Shown here in pieces: positions 1 through 5,184 of a stretch of DNA of 5,557 nucleotides. The notes beneath the pieces are model-generated. The model made no database searches. It was not told where the DNA came from and worked only from the letters and a program-made list of their open reading frames with translations. The first letter of the stretch is position 1, and every line of letters starts with the position of its first letter. The stretch is from JAYWAM01 sp043782425 (lineage in GTDB: Bacteria; Pseudomonadota; Gammaproteobacteria; Burkholderiales; Usitatibacteraceae): positions 1 to 5,557 of the forward strand of contig JAYWAM010000178.1 in assembly GCA_043782425.1 (NCBI GenBank). Reading direction: 5' to 3'. The position numbers and the translations under genes were made by a program.

Positions 1-525
1 AGCGGCGGCAAAGCGTTCCTGCTGTTCACCAGTTTGCGCGCCATGCTGCGCGCCTCCGAACTGCTTGATGAGGCATGGGAGAAACTTGAGTTGCCCTATC
101 CCTTGTTAAAACAGGGGCAAGGTTCGCGCAGCGAATTGCTGGAACGCTTTCGCACCGCAGGCAATGCTGTGTTGCTCGGCAGCCAGTCGTTCTGGGAAGG
201 CATAGATGTCAAGGGTGAGGCGTTGTCAGTGGTCGTCATAGACAAGCTGCCCTTCGCGCCACCCGATGATCCGGTGATGGCTGCGCGCATCGACGCCATC
301 AAGCAGAAGGGCGGTAACGCATTTTTCGACTACCAGTTGCCGCGCGCCATCATCAATCTCAAGCAGGGCGCCGGGCGCTTGATACGCGACGAGGAAGATA
401 GAGGGGTGCTGATGATTTGCGATCCGCGCCTGATTTCCAAAGCCTATGGCAAGCGGATTTGGCAGTCGCTGCCTCCCATGCGCCGCACCCGTTCCGAAGA
501 GGATGCAGTAGCGTTTTTTGTTTAG
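1..525 (+). CDS. yoaA: YoaA/DinG-family ATP-dependent DNA helicase, C-terminal part (5' truncated by window)
   Basis: Frame 1 is open from the first base to a TAG at 523-525, giving 174 residues of a protein that begins outside the window. What remains is the second helicase domain of an XPD-like superfamily 2 helicase. It opens with the FLLFTSLRAM strand, followed by motif V, SFWEGIDVKG (about nt 187-216), then DKLPFAPPDDP, and motif VI, QGAGRLIRDEEDRG (from nt 364), whose arginines belong to the ATP-hydrolysis site. The FWEG, LPFAPPDDP and RGVLMICDPRL wording fits YoaA better than canonical DinG, which reads FAEGLD and AFPPIDSPV. Family members are 5'-3' iron-sulfur DNA helicases; YoaA of E. 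coli works with the clamp-loader subunit HolC in repair of stalled forks. The Walker A and cysteine cluster would lie upstream and cannot be seen. The gene is convergent with the kinase, with only 10 nt between the stop codons. Confidence 0.93.
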   Translation, partial: SGGKAFLLFTSLRAMLRASELLDEAWEKLELPYPLLKQGQGSRSELLERFRTAGNAVLLGSQSFWEGIDVKGEALSVVVIDKLPFAPPDDPVMAARIDAIKQKGGNAFFDYQLPRAIINLKQGAGRLIRDEEDRGVLMICDPRLISKAYGKRIWQSLPPMRRTRSEEDAVAFFV

Positions 526-535
526 GGTGCGAATG

Positions 536-1843
536 TTAAAGCGGCAGCATTAGCCGTGCTTCCAGTCCGCCGCCTGGTCTTGGCAGCAGGTCGAATTTCG
601 CGCCGTGCAGGCGTGCTATGCGATCCACAATGGCAAGCCCCAGTCCGGCGCCAGTCTTGCCGCTGCGCGCGCTATCGAGCCGGGTGAAGGGTTGTTTAAG
701 CCGTTCAGATTCGGATTCGGGAATACCGGGGCCGCGGTCCAGAACGCTGAGTGAAATGCCGCTTTTGCCCAGCGTCGTGCGCACCAACACTTCTTGGTTG
801 CCGTGTTTTATGGTGTTGTCGAGTAAATTGGCGAGCAGGCGCTGCATCGCAACTGGATGCAGTTTTAGCGGCGGCAGATCGGCAAGCTCAGTCTGAATAC
901 TGGCTCCCTGACGATTGATGCGTTCGCACGCATCGCGCACGATCTGGTTGAGATCTGTAGCTACCAGAGCATCATCTTGTTCCTGGCGTGCAAAATCTAA
1001 AAACTGGCCGATAATGCCGTCCATATCTTCGATGTCCTGTTCCATGCCGCTGTGTGTCTGGCTGTCGGTGTTATTGCCGAGCATTTCAATGTTGAGACGC
1101 AGGCGCGCAAGCGGGGTGCGCAGGTCATGCGAGATACCGGCCAGAAAGGTGGCGCGTTCGCGTTCCTGATAGGCGAGATCCTCACTCATCTGGTTGAATG
1201 CGCTTGCTACGGCGCGGATTTCATCGGGACCGCTTGTATCGACGGGCGGCGGCGTTTTACCGCGCCCGATTTCGCGCGCCGCATGGCTCAAAGCCCTGAG
1301 CGGCTGATTGAGTCTGCGCACCAGAAAATACGCGCCGCCCACGGCGACCAATGTGCCAAAAATTCCCCAGGCAATCCAGGCAAAGGGCGTTTCGCGTTCA
1401 ATACGATTGCGCGGGAAGACCACCCAGTATGCCTGCTCTCCCACCGGCAGCTTTACCAGAAACACGTTAGGTGTATTGGGGCGCAGATACAAATCAGCCT
1501 CTTCACCAAATTCCTGCTTAAGGCTGGCGCGTACATTACGTAGCGGGGCGACATTCGGGGCAAGCACAACGCTGTCGTTTTCGCGCACATGCACCAGGCG
1601 TATGCCTTCTTTCTCTTGTAGCCGACCGATGAATTCGAGGTGACGCTCTGGCGGAATAGTCTCCAACGCTGCGCTGATGGATTTAAGGTGGCTGGCAAAT
1701 CCGATGGCGGAAATCCGCTGGCGCGGCTCGGAAAAGTAATGGCGAAACAGCGCAACAGAAACAAGCTGTGTTGCGATCAAAGCCAACACTATCACCAGTG
1801 CGGTGCGTGCAAGCAATGAGCGGGGAAGGAGATTCACTGGCAT
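536..1843 (-). CDS. envZ: EnvZ-like sensor histidine kinase
   Basis: This 435-residue inner-membrane kinase should autophosphorylate on histidine and pass phosphate to the adjacent OmpR-like regulator. In order: a short cytoplasmic N-terminus, TM1 (about 13-33), a periplasmic sensor region of about 120 residues, TM2 (about 155-175), HAMP (about 176-228), the H-box ISHDLRTPLARLRL with H239, the N-box LLDNTIKHG with N343, the G1 box DRGPGIP (369-375), an F-box around PFTRLD (385-390), and the G2 box GKTGAGLGLAIV (395-406). All catalytic motifs are intact. The H-box and the following EQDIEDMDGIIGQFLDF closely resemble EnvZ (450 residues in E. coli). The start is uncertain. The ATG at 1843 has no well-spaced Shine-Dalgarno; a GTG two codons later (1837-1835) sits 7 nt after GAAGA and ends a 5-codon overlapping mini-frame (MKICQ, 1851-1834). 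The gene lies downstream of the regulator but is separated from it by a 293-bp gap holding a repeat element. The periplasmic ligand cannot be predicted. Confidence 0.93.
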   Translation of the reverse strand: MPVNLLPRSLLARTALVIVLALIATQLVSVALFRHYFSEPRQRISAIGFASHLKSISAALETIPPERHLEFIGRLQEKEGIRLVHVRENDSVVLAPNVAPLRNVRASLKQEFGEEADLYLRPNTPNVFLVKLPVGEQAYWVVFPRNRIERETPFAWIAWGIFGTLVAVGGAYFLVRRLNQPLRALSHAAREIGRGKTPPPVDTSGPDEIRAVASAFNQMSEDLAYQERERATFLAGISHDLRTPLARLRLNIEMLGNNTDSQTHSGMEQDIEDMDGIIGQFLDFARQEQDDALVATDLNQIVRDACERINRQGASIQTELADLPPLKLHPVAMQRLLANLLDNTIKHGNQEVLVRTTLGKSGISLSVLDRGPGIPESESERLKQPFTRLDSARSGKTGAGLGLAIVDRIARLHGAKFDLLPRPGGGLEARLMLPL

Positions 1844-1897
1844 ATCTTCATGCTGTTTTCAATAGGCCACAATAGCCGATTGGATGAAAAAAAGATG

Positions 1898-1925
1898 AAC
1901 CACAAAGATCACAAAGCTCACTAAG
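1898..1925 (+). repeat. Left 28-bp terminal inverted repeat
   Basis: This arm is the exact reverse complement of 2082-2109. It is built on a 9-bp period: CACAAAGAT (1901-1909), CACAAAGCT (1910-1918), CACTAAGGT (1919-1927, running 2 bp past the arm). Dispersed repeats of the ACCACAAAG type occur in many bacterial genomes and are often mis-translated as junk reading frames. Confidence 0.9.
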
Positions 1926-1952
1926 GTAAGCGCTAAACAGTTCCAATTTGTC

Positions 1953-1972
1953 ATTCCCGCGAAAGCGGGAAT
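1953..1972. repeat. REP-like palindrome ATTCCCGC-GAAA-GCGGGAAT
   Basis: An 8-bp perfect stem with a GAAA tetraloop, preceded by GTC and followed by CCA. The ATTCCC...GGGAAT core is a widespread dispersed palindrome in beta- and gammaproteobacteria and resembles the Neisseria dRS3 type. As RNA it would be a very stable hairpin on either strand. Confidence 0.75.
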
Positions 1973-1994
1973 CCATGTTTACAGCGAAAAATGG

Positions 1995-2041
1995 TTCCCC
2001 GCTGGAGCCTGCCCTCGAATGCTTTAATCGGGGGCGGGGAA
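1995..2041. repeat. Second GC-rich stem-loop of the repeat element
   Basis: TTCCCCGC (1995-2002) pairs perfectly with GCGGGGAA (2034-2041) across a 31-nt interior that can form additional weaker pairs (for example CTCGA near 2013 with TCGGG near 2028). It follows the first palindrome by 22 nt, an arrangement reminiscent of paired REP or BIME units. Confidence 0.6.
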
Positions 2042-2081
2042 GAGACTGGTCTGAGGTTCCCTTAGATCCCTCCATAGGTTT

Positions 2082-2109
2082 CTTAGTGAGCTTTGTGATC
2101 TTTGTGGTT
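2082..2109 (-). repeat. Right 28-bp terminal inverted repeat
   Basis: Exact reverse complement of 1898-1925. It ends 27 bp before the last base of the response regulator stop codon (2137-2139, read on the minus strand), so the element starts just after the regulator gene in the direction of its transcription. Confidence 0.9.
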
Positions 2110-2136
2110 AACGTTTTTGCCGTTTTCAACGAAAGA

Positions 2137-2877
2137 CTATTTGTCATTGTGATGTTTAGCGCCATCGGGCACAAAGACATAGCCAAAGCCCCACACCGTC
2201 TGAATGTAACGCGGGCTGGCGCTGTCTTCGCCCAGCAGGCGACGCAGACGCGACACTTGTACGTCTATCGAGCGATCAAAACTTTCGTGCTCGCGTCCAC
2301 GGCCCAGTTCCATCAGCTTATCGCGCGAAAGCGGCGTGCGTGCGTGACTGACCAGCACCTTGAGCAGGCTGAATTCGCCGCTCGTGAGCGGCATAATCGT
2401 TCCCTCTTTGGTGAGCGTGCGTGTGCCCAGGTTTAGCGCAAAGAGGCCGAATTCGACCAGTTCTTCGGTATCGCTTGGGGCGCCCGGCATGGGTAACGGG
2501 GCCTGACGGCGCAATACGGCATTGATGCGCGCCACCAGCTCGCGCGGATTGAAGGGCTTGGGCAGATAATCATCCGCGCCCATTTCCAGGCCGACGATAC
2601 GATCAACGTCGTCGCCCTTGGCTGTGAGCATGATGATTGGAATTTGGTTGTCGGCGCCGCGCAAGCGACGGCAGATGGCGAACCCGTCTTCGCCAGGAAG
2701 CATGACATCGAGCACCATCAGGTCGTAGCGATTACGCGCCATAGCCCGGTCAAGCGCCTGACCATCGGGGACAGTATCAACCGGGAAACCCTGCTCGCTG
2801 AGGTAACGTTTAAGCAGGTCGCGCAGGCGCAGATCGTCGTCAACAACAAGAATGCGGTGTTTGATTGGAGTATTCAT
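2137..2877 (-). CDS. ompR: OmpR-like response regulator (receiver plus winged helix)
   Basis: A 246-residue cytoplasmic transcription factor. The receiver domain (about 7-122) has the acidic pair D13/D14, the phospho-acceptor D57 in YDLMVLDVMLP, T85 in LTAK and K107 in PKPF; these sit two residues after the E. coli OmpR equivalents D55, T83 and K105. The C-terminal winged helix (about 140-237) has the recognition helix around DRSIDVQVSRLRRLL (201-215) and the wing WGFGYVFVPDG. The C-terminus adds a short KHHNDK tail. I chose the ATG at 2877 because MNTPIKHRILVVDDD gives the usual OmpR N-terminus; an in-frame ATG at 2928 would add 17 residues unlike the family and use up the likely promoter. 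No strong Shine-Dalgarno is visible before 2877. It should be phosphorylated by the downstream EnvZ-like kinase and is divergent from the EF-hand gene. Confidence 0.94.
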   Translation of the reverse strand: MNTPIKHRILVVDDDLRLRDLLKRYLSEQGFPVDTVPDGQALDRAMARNRYDLMVLDVMLPGEDGFAICRRLRGADNQIPIIMLTAKGDDVDRIVGLEMGADDYLPKPFNPRELVARINAVLRRQAPLPMPGAPSDTEELVEFGLFALNLGTRTLTKEGTIMPLTSGEFSLLKVLVSHARTPLSRDKLMELGRGREHESFDRSIDVQVSRLRRLLGEDSASPRYIQTVWGFGYVFVPDGAKHHNDK

Positions 2878-2905
2878 AGTGTCACAATAGCGAATTTCAG
2901 CCGAT

Positions 2906-2925
2906 ATGTAACAACGACATGTAAC
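2906..2925 (-). promoter_or_regulatory. Candidate OmpR-family binding site (GTTACAT pair, 13-bp spacing)
   Basis: On the minus strand two GTTACAT copies lie 13 bp apart, starting at 2925 and 2912. They lie about 30-50 bp upstream of the regulator start codon, a plausible autoregulatory position. The GTNAC core resembles OmpR half-sites, but 13-bp spacing is longer than the usual 10-11 bp, so this pair is the weaker of the two. Confidence 0.3.
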
Positions 2926-2960
2926 CAATTGTAAGCACTTTAGGCCCTGTGCTCTATGCT

Positions 2961-2976
2961 GTTACAGGCGGTTACC
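2961..2976 (+). promoter_or_regulatory. Candidate OmpR-family binding site (GTTAC pair, 10-bp spacing)
   Basis: GTTACAGGCGGTTACC contains two GTTAC copies exactly 10 bp apart, one helical turn. OmpR-family regulators bind tandem half-sites with 10-11 bp spacing, and GTTAC fits the known OmpR half-site preference. The site lies about 100 bp upstream of the EF-hand start codon. Binding is inferred. Confidence 0.35.
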
Positions 2977-3022
2977 AAACACCTGCAACCAGAAAGGACT
3001 TCAGGCGCTCTATTGCGTAGGC

Positions 3023-3047
3023 TCACGTCATTGACATCAAGACGTGA
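3023..3047. promoter_or_regulatory. Palindrome TCACGTC-N11-GACGTGA upstream of the EF-hand gene
   Basis: A perfect 7-bp inverted repeat (3023-3029 and 3041-3047), whose interior contains a second short one, TTGA-CA-TCAA (3031-3040). It could be an operator for a dimeric regulator, or a leader hairpin if transcription starts upstream. The inner sequence also reads TTGACA, a -35-like hexamer, so an operator overlapping a promoter is possible. Confidence 0.35.
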
Positions 3048-3068
3048 CAGCCACCTACTACAACTTCC

Positions 3069-3073
3069 AGGAG
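3069..3073 (+). promoter_or_regulatory. Ribosome binding site of the EF-hand gene
   Basis: AGGAG lies 5 nt before the ATG at 3079. It fixes the start there and argues against the longer open frame beginning at 2956, whose extra N-terminal residues would precede a clear signal peptide. Confidence 0.85.
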
Positions 3074-3078
3074 TTAAC

Positions 3079-3561
3079 ATGAAAAACCGCAATCTGAAGA
3101 TATCAATTTTTACTGCTTCGTTATTGGCCAGTATCGCAATAAGCGCAACGGCCGACCCAGGTTTAACCAGCCCAGACAGAATGGCGCGTCATGAAGAAGC
3201 TAAAGCGCACATGCTGGAAAAACTCAAAGCCGCCGACAGCAACGGCGACGGCATGATCAGCCGCGATGAGGCCGTTGCCGGGCTACCTGAAGTAGCGAGC
3301 CATTTTGATAAAATCGATACTGATAAAAATGGCTTTATCACCTTCCAGGAATTTCAGGCAGCGATGCAACACGCTCGCCAGCACCATGGTTTTAAACGGC
3401 TCGACAAGGATGGCGATCAGCGTATCAGCCGCGAAGAGGCGCACGCCGCGCCACGTCTGGAAAAGAATTTCGATGCGATTGACACGAATAAGGATGGCTT
3501 CCTCGACAAACAAGAACTCAAAGCCGCACATGAGCATCACAAGGCGAACAAAGCGTCCTAA
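3079..3561 (+). CDS. Exported EF-hand calcium-binding protein
   Basis: This 160-residue protein begins with a Sec signal peptide: basic MKNRNLK, a hydrophobic stretch (8-21), and a likely cut after A25 (SATA/DPG), so it should act in the periplasm or outside. Four EF-hand loops follow, each with acidic ligands and a Glu at position 12: D53-E64 (DSNGDGMISRDE), D80-E91 (DTDKNGFITFQE), D109-E120 (DKDGDQRISREE) and D135-E146 (DTNKDGFLDKQE). Loop 3 has Gln instead of the usual Gly at position 6; the others keep it. Loops 1-2 and 3-4 align with each other over about 50 residues, so the protein is an internal duplication. Histidine clusters (HARQHH, HEHHK) may add binding of other metals. Calcium buffering or sensing is the family expectation; no enzyme domain is present. 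It has a strong ribosome binding site and is followed after 18 nt by the DUF1800 gene, suggesting one operon. Confidence 0.92.
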   Translation: MKNRNLKISIFTASLLASIAISATADPGLTSPDRMARHEEAKAHMLEKLKAADSNGDGMISRDEAVAGLPEVASHFDKIDTDKNGFITFQEFQAAMQHARQHHGFKRLDKDGDQRISREEAHAAPRLEKNFDAIDTNKDGFLDKQELKAAHEHHKANKAS

Positions 3562-3579
3562 GGTTTCTCTTAACACCCC

Positions 3580-5073
3580 ATGTCGCAAATCTCCATGAGA
3601 AAATTTTTGGCTTTACTCGTCGGATGCGCGGCATGGGGGTTGGGCGTGGTGCACGCCCAGGAAATCGGTGCCGCTGGTGCGCGCCATTTACTTAATCGCA
3701 CCGGATTTTCCGCCTCGCAGTTTGAGGTTGTGACATTTGCACGTTTGACACGCGAGCAGGCGGCCGAGCGTATCTTGCAGAGCACGGTGACAGTTGCACA
3801 AACTGCGCCGCCTTCCTGGGCCGATGCGCCCTTTACCCTACCCCACAAGATGCGCCACATGAGCCTTGATGCGCGCGTGATGGAGCGCAAGCTCAATATG
3901 CAGCGCGCATTTGAATTGCGCGAATGGTGGTACCGCGAAATGCTGACCACGCCATCGCCATTGACCGAAAAAATGACGTTGTTCTGGCACAACCATTTTG
4001 CAACCAGCCAGCAGAAAGTACGTTTTACCACGCTAATGTATCGTCAAAATGTGACGTTACGGCAACATGCCTTGGGTAACTTTTCCACACTATTGCATCA
4101 AATGGCGCGCGATCCGGCGCTGGTGATTTATTTGGATAGTGTGCAAAATCACAAACAGCATCCCAACGAAAACTTCGCGCGGGAAGTGATGGAATTGTTT
4201 ACCTTAGGCGAGGGTAACTATGAAGAGCACGACATCAAAGAGGTGGCGCGCGCCTTTACCGGTTGGAGCCTGGATCGCGATACCGGACAATTCATGTTTC
4301 GTCCCGGCATGCATGATTTCGGCGTCAAGACAGTGCTAGGCAGAAGCGGTAATTTCAATGGCGCTGCGGTGCTCGATATTTTGCTTGCCCACCCGCAGAC
4401 TGCGGAGTTTCTTACGCGCAAGCTGTGGAAGGAATTCATTTCTCCCACGCCGGATGAAGAGGAGTTACGCCGCTTCGCGCGCATTTTCAGAAACAGCCGT
4501 TACGACATCAAAGTTTTGTTGCGCGTAATGCTGACTTCGGATGCGTTTTATGCGCCAGAGAATCGCGCCACGTTGATTAAATCGCCGGTCGAACTAGTGG
4601 TGGGAACCCTGCGACAGTTTGACATTGCTGCGCCAAATCTACGCCCCTTCATTATCGCGGGCGAGTTGTTGGGGCAGAACGTGTTTGCTCCTCCTAATGT
4701 GAAGGGCTGGCAAGGCGGAGAGGCGTGGATTAACAGCGCGAGCTTGCTCGAACGCAAGCAATTTCTCGATAGATTATTCGGCACCCGTGAGAACATGGAA
4801 TCCGCGGCGGCGAGGTTTGAAGAACGTGACGAACCCATGCAAGACAACCCTGACAAGGAAGCGCGCTTTGCTCGCATGATGGAGCACGCTATGAGAAGCA
4901 CGCGCCTCGATCTTGAACGCTGGGCGAAACAGTTCAAGACGGTAGAGCGCGAACAAGCCGTAACGCGCCTGGTTTTGGCAATGGCGCCGCATAACCCGCT
5001 GACGGTGAAGAGTGGTGATGTGAATGAACTGGTGAGGCAGCTCGTGGCGGATCCAGCCTATCAACTCAAATAA
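3580..5073 (+). CDS. Exported DUF1800 family protein
   Basis: A 497-residue protein of the DUF1800 family (Pfam PF08811), whose biochemical function is unknown. The signature segments are in order: AARHLLNRTGF-like AGARHLLNRTGF (32-43), PLTEKMTLFWHNHFATS (127-143), HPNENFAREVMELFTLGEGNY (from 194), ARAFTGW (223-229), GRSGNFNG (254-261), AEFLTRKLWKEFISP (275-289), NVFAPPNVKGWQGG (367-380), and a C-terminal DPAYQLK. The length is normal for the family. The N-terminus is a signal peptide (FLALLVGCAAWGLGVVHA, likely cut after A26); LVGC at 13-16 also matches a lipobox, though the hydrophobic stretch continues past it. Start choice is between 3580 and an ATG at 3595 (MRKFLALL); an in-frame TAA at 3571 excludes anything earlier, and neither has a good Shine-Dalgarno, so coupling to the EF-hand gene is possible. 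DUF1800 genes are commonly paired with a DUF1501 gene; none follows here. Confidence 0.92.
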   Translation: MSQISMRKFLALLVGCAAWGLGVVHAQEIGAAGARHLLNRTGFSASQFEVVTFARLTREQAAERILQSTVTVAQTAPPSWADAPFTLPHKMRHMSLDARVMERKLNMQRAFELREWWYREMLTTPSPLTEKMTLFWHNHFATSQQKVRFTTLMYRQNVTLRQHALGNFSTLLHQMARDPALVIYLDSVQNHKQHPNENFAREVMELFTLGEGNYEEHDIKEVARAFTGWSLDRDTGQFMFRPGMHDFGVKTVLGRSGNFNGAAVLDILLAHPQTAEFLTRKLWKEFISPTPDEEELRRFARIFRNSRYDIKVLLRVMLTSDAFYAPENRATLIKSPVELVVGTLRQFDIAAPNLRPFIIAGELLGQNVFAPPNVKGWQGGEAWINSASLLERKQFLDRLFGTRENMESAAARFEERDEPMQDNPDKEARFARMMEHAMRSTRLDLERWAKQFKTVEREQAVTRLVLAMAPHNPLTVKSGDVNELVRQLVADPAYQLK

Positions 5074-5145
5074 CGCGCGCGCGATTCACACGTATCGCAG
5101 GCAGTTATTGAACATGGTGAGCGCAAGACTTCGATTCCTGTTCAT

Positions 5146-5184
5146 AAAATGCCAACAGCCACGCTAGGTGGCTGTTGGCATTTT
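5146..5184. terminator. Bidirectional intrinsic terminator between DUF1800 and ssrA
   Basis: A 17-bp perfect stem (5146-5162 with 5168-5184) and a GCTAG loop, with an outer A/T layer that gives a T run on both strands (5181-5185 on plus, and TTTT read from 5149 on minus). It should end both the EF-hand/DUF1800 transcript and the tmRNA transcript. Its right edge touches the last base of the mature tmRNA. Confidence 0.9.

Larger units (their letters stand above)
1898..2109. mobile_element. 212-bp MITE-like or composite palindromic repeat element
   Basis: The stretch is bounded by a perfect 28-bp inverted repeat (1898-1925 and 2082-2109) and contains two further stem-loops (1953-1972, 1995-2041). 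It has no convincing gene: the two long open frames crossing it encode low-complexity peptides such as TTKITKLTKK and VSFVIFVVNVF, which look like translated repeat arms. The size, terminal inverted repeats and lack of coding content suit a miniature inverted-repeat element or nested REP-like repeats. Outside the 28 bp, an A-rich run on the left (from about 1887) is partly mirrored by TTTTT on the right (about 2113-2117), so the arms may extend imperfectly. I see no clear target-site duplication and no transposase, so mobility is inferred. It lies inside the response regulator/kinase operon. Confidence 0.5.
2878..3078. other. Divergent intergenic region between ompR-like and EF-hand genes
   Basis: These 201 bp must hold promoters for both directions. 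Visible elements are a minus-strand pair of GTTACAT motifs (2906-2925), a plus-strand pair of GTTAC motifs (2961-2976), and a palindrome at 3023-3047. Possible sigma-70 elements for the plus strand are TTGTAA (2929-2934) with TCTATG (2953-2958, 18-bp spacer), or TTGACA (3031-3036) with the weak CTACTA (3055-3060, 18-bp spacer). None is strong enough to name as the promoter. I see no conserved riboswitch or small reading frame here. Confidence 0.6.

Noticed and set aside
1052..1543. Plus-strand open frame of 163 codons opposite the kinase
   Set aside because: It is a shadow of the kinase gene; the kinase has all catalytic motifs intact and explains the coding pattern.
1898..2109. CRISPR array suggested by repeated motifs
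   Set aside because: The repeats are one inverted pair plus palindromes, with no series of direct repeats and equal spacers and no cas genes nearby.
1848..2186. Minus-strand open frame of 112 codons between regulator and kinase
   Set aside because: It overlaps the end of the regulator gene and is made mostly of translated repeat arms (TTKITKLTKK, LCDLCGSSFF). No ribosome site or domain was seen.
1948..2436. Plus-strand open frame of 162 codons
   Set aside because: It runs across the repeat element and then antisense through the regulator's winged helix; the VSFVIFVVNVF stretch is the repeat arm in translation.
2878..2928. 17-codon N-terminal extension of the response regulator
   Set aside because: The added residues do not resemble OmpR N-termini and would cover the likely promoter and the GTTACAT motifs; ATG 2877 gives the normal family start.
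2956..3078. 41-codon N-terminal extension of the EF-hand protein
   Set aside because: A clear AGGAG and a signal peptide begin at 3079; the extension would bury the signal peptide.
3570..4031. Minus-strand open frame of 153 codons opposite the DUF1800 start
   Set aside because: It is antisense to recognised DUF1800 motifs, with no family features of its own.
5074..5083. Alternating (CG)5 run just after the DUF1800 stop, a possible Z-DNA tract
   Set aside because: Ten bases are too short to claim a function in a genome rich in GCGCG strings.
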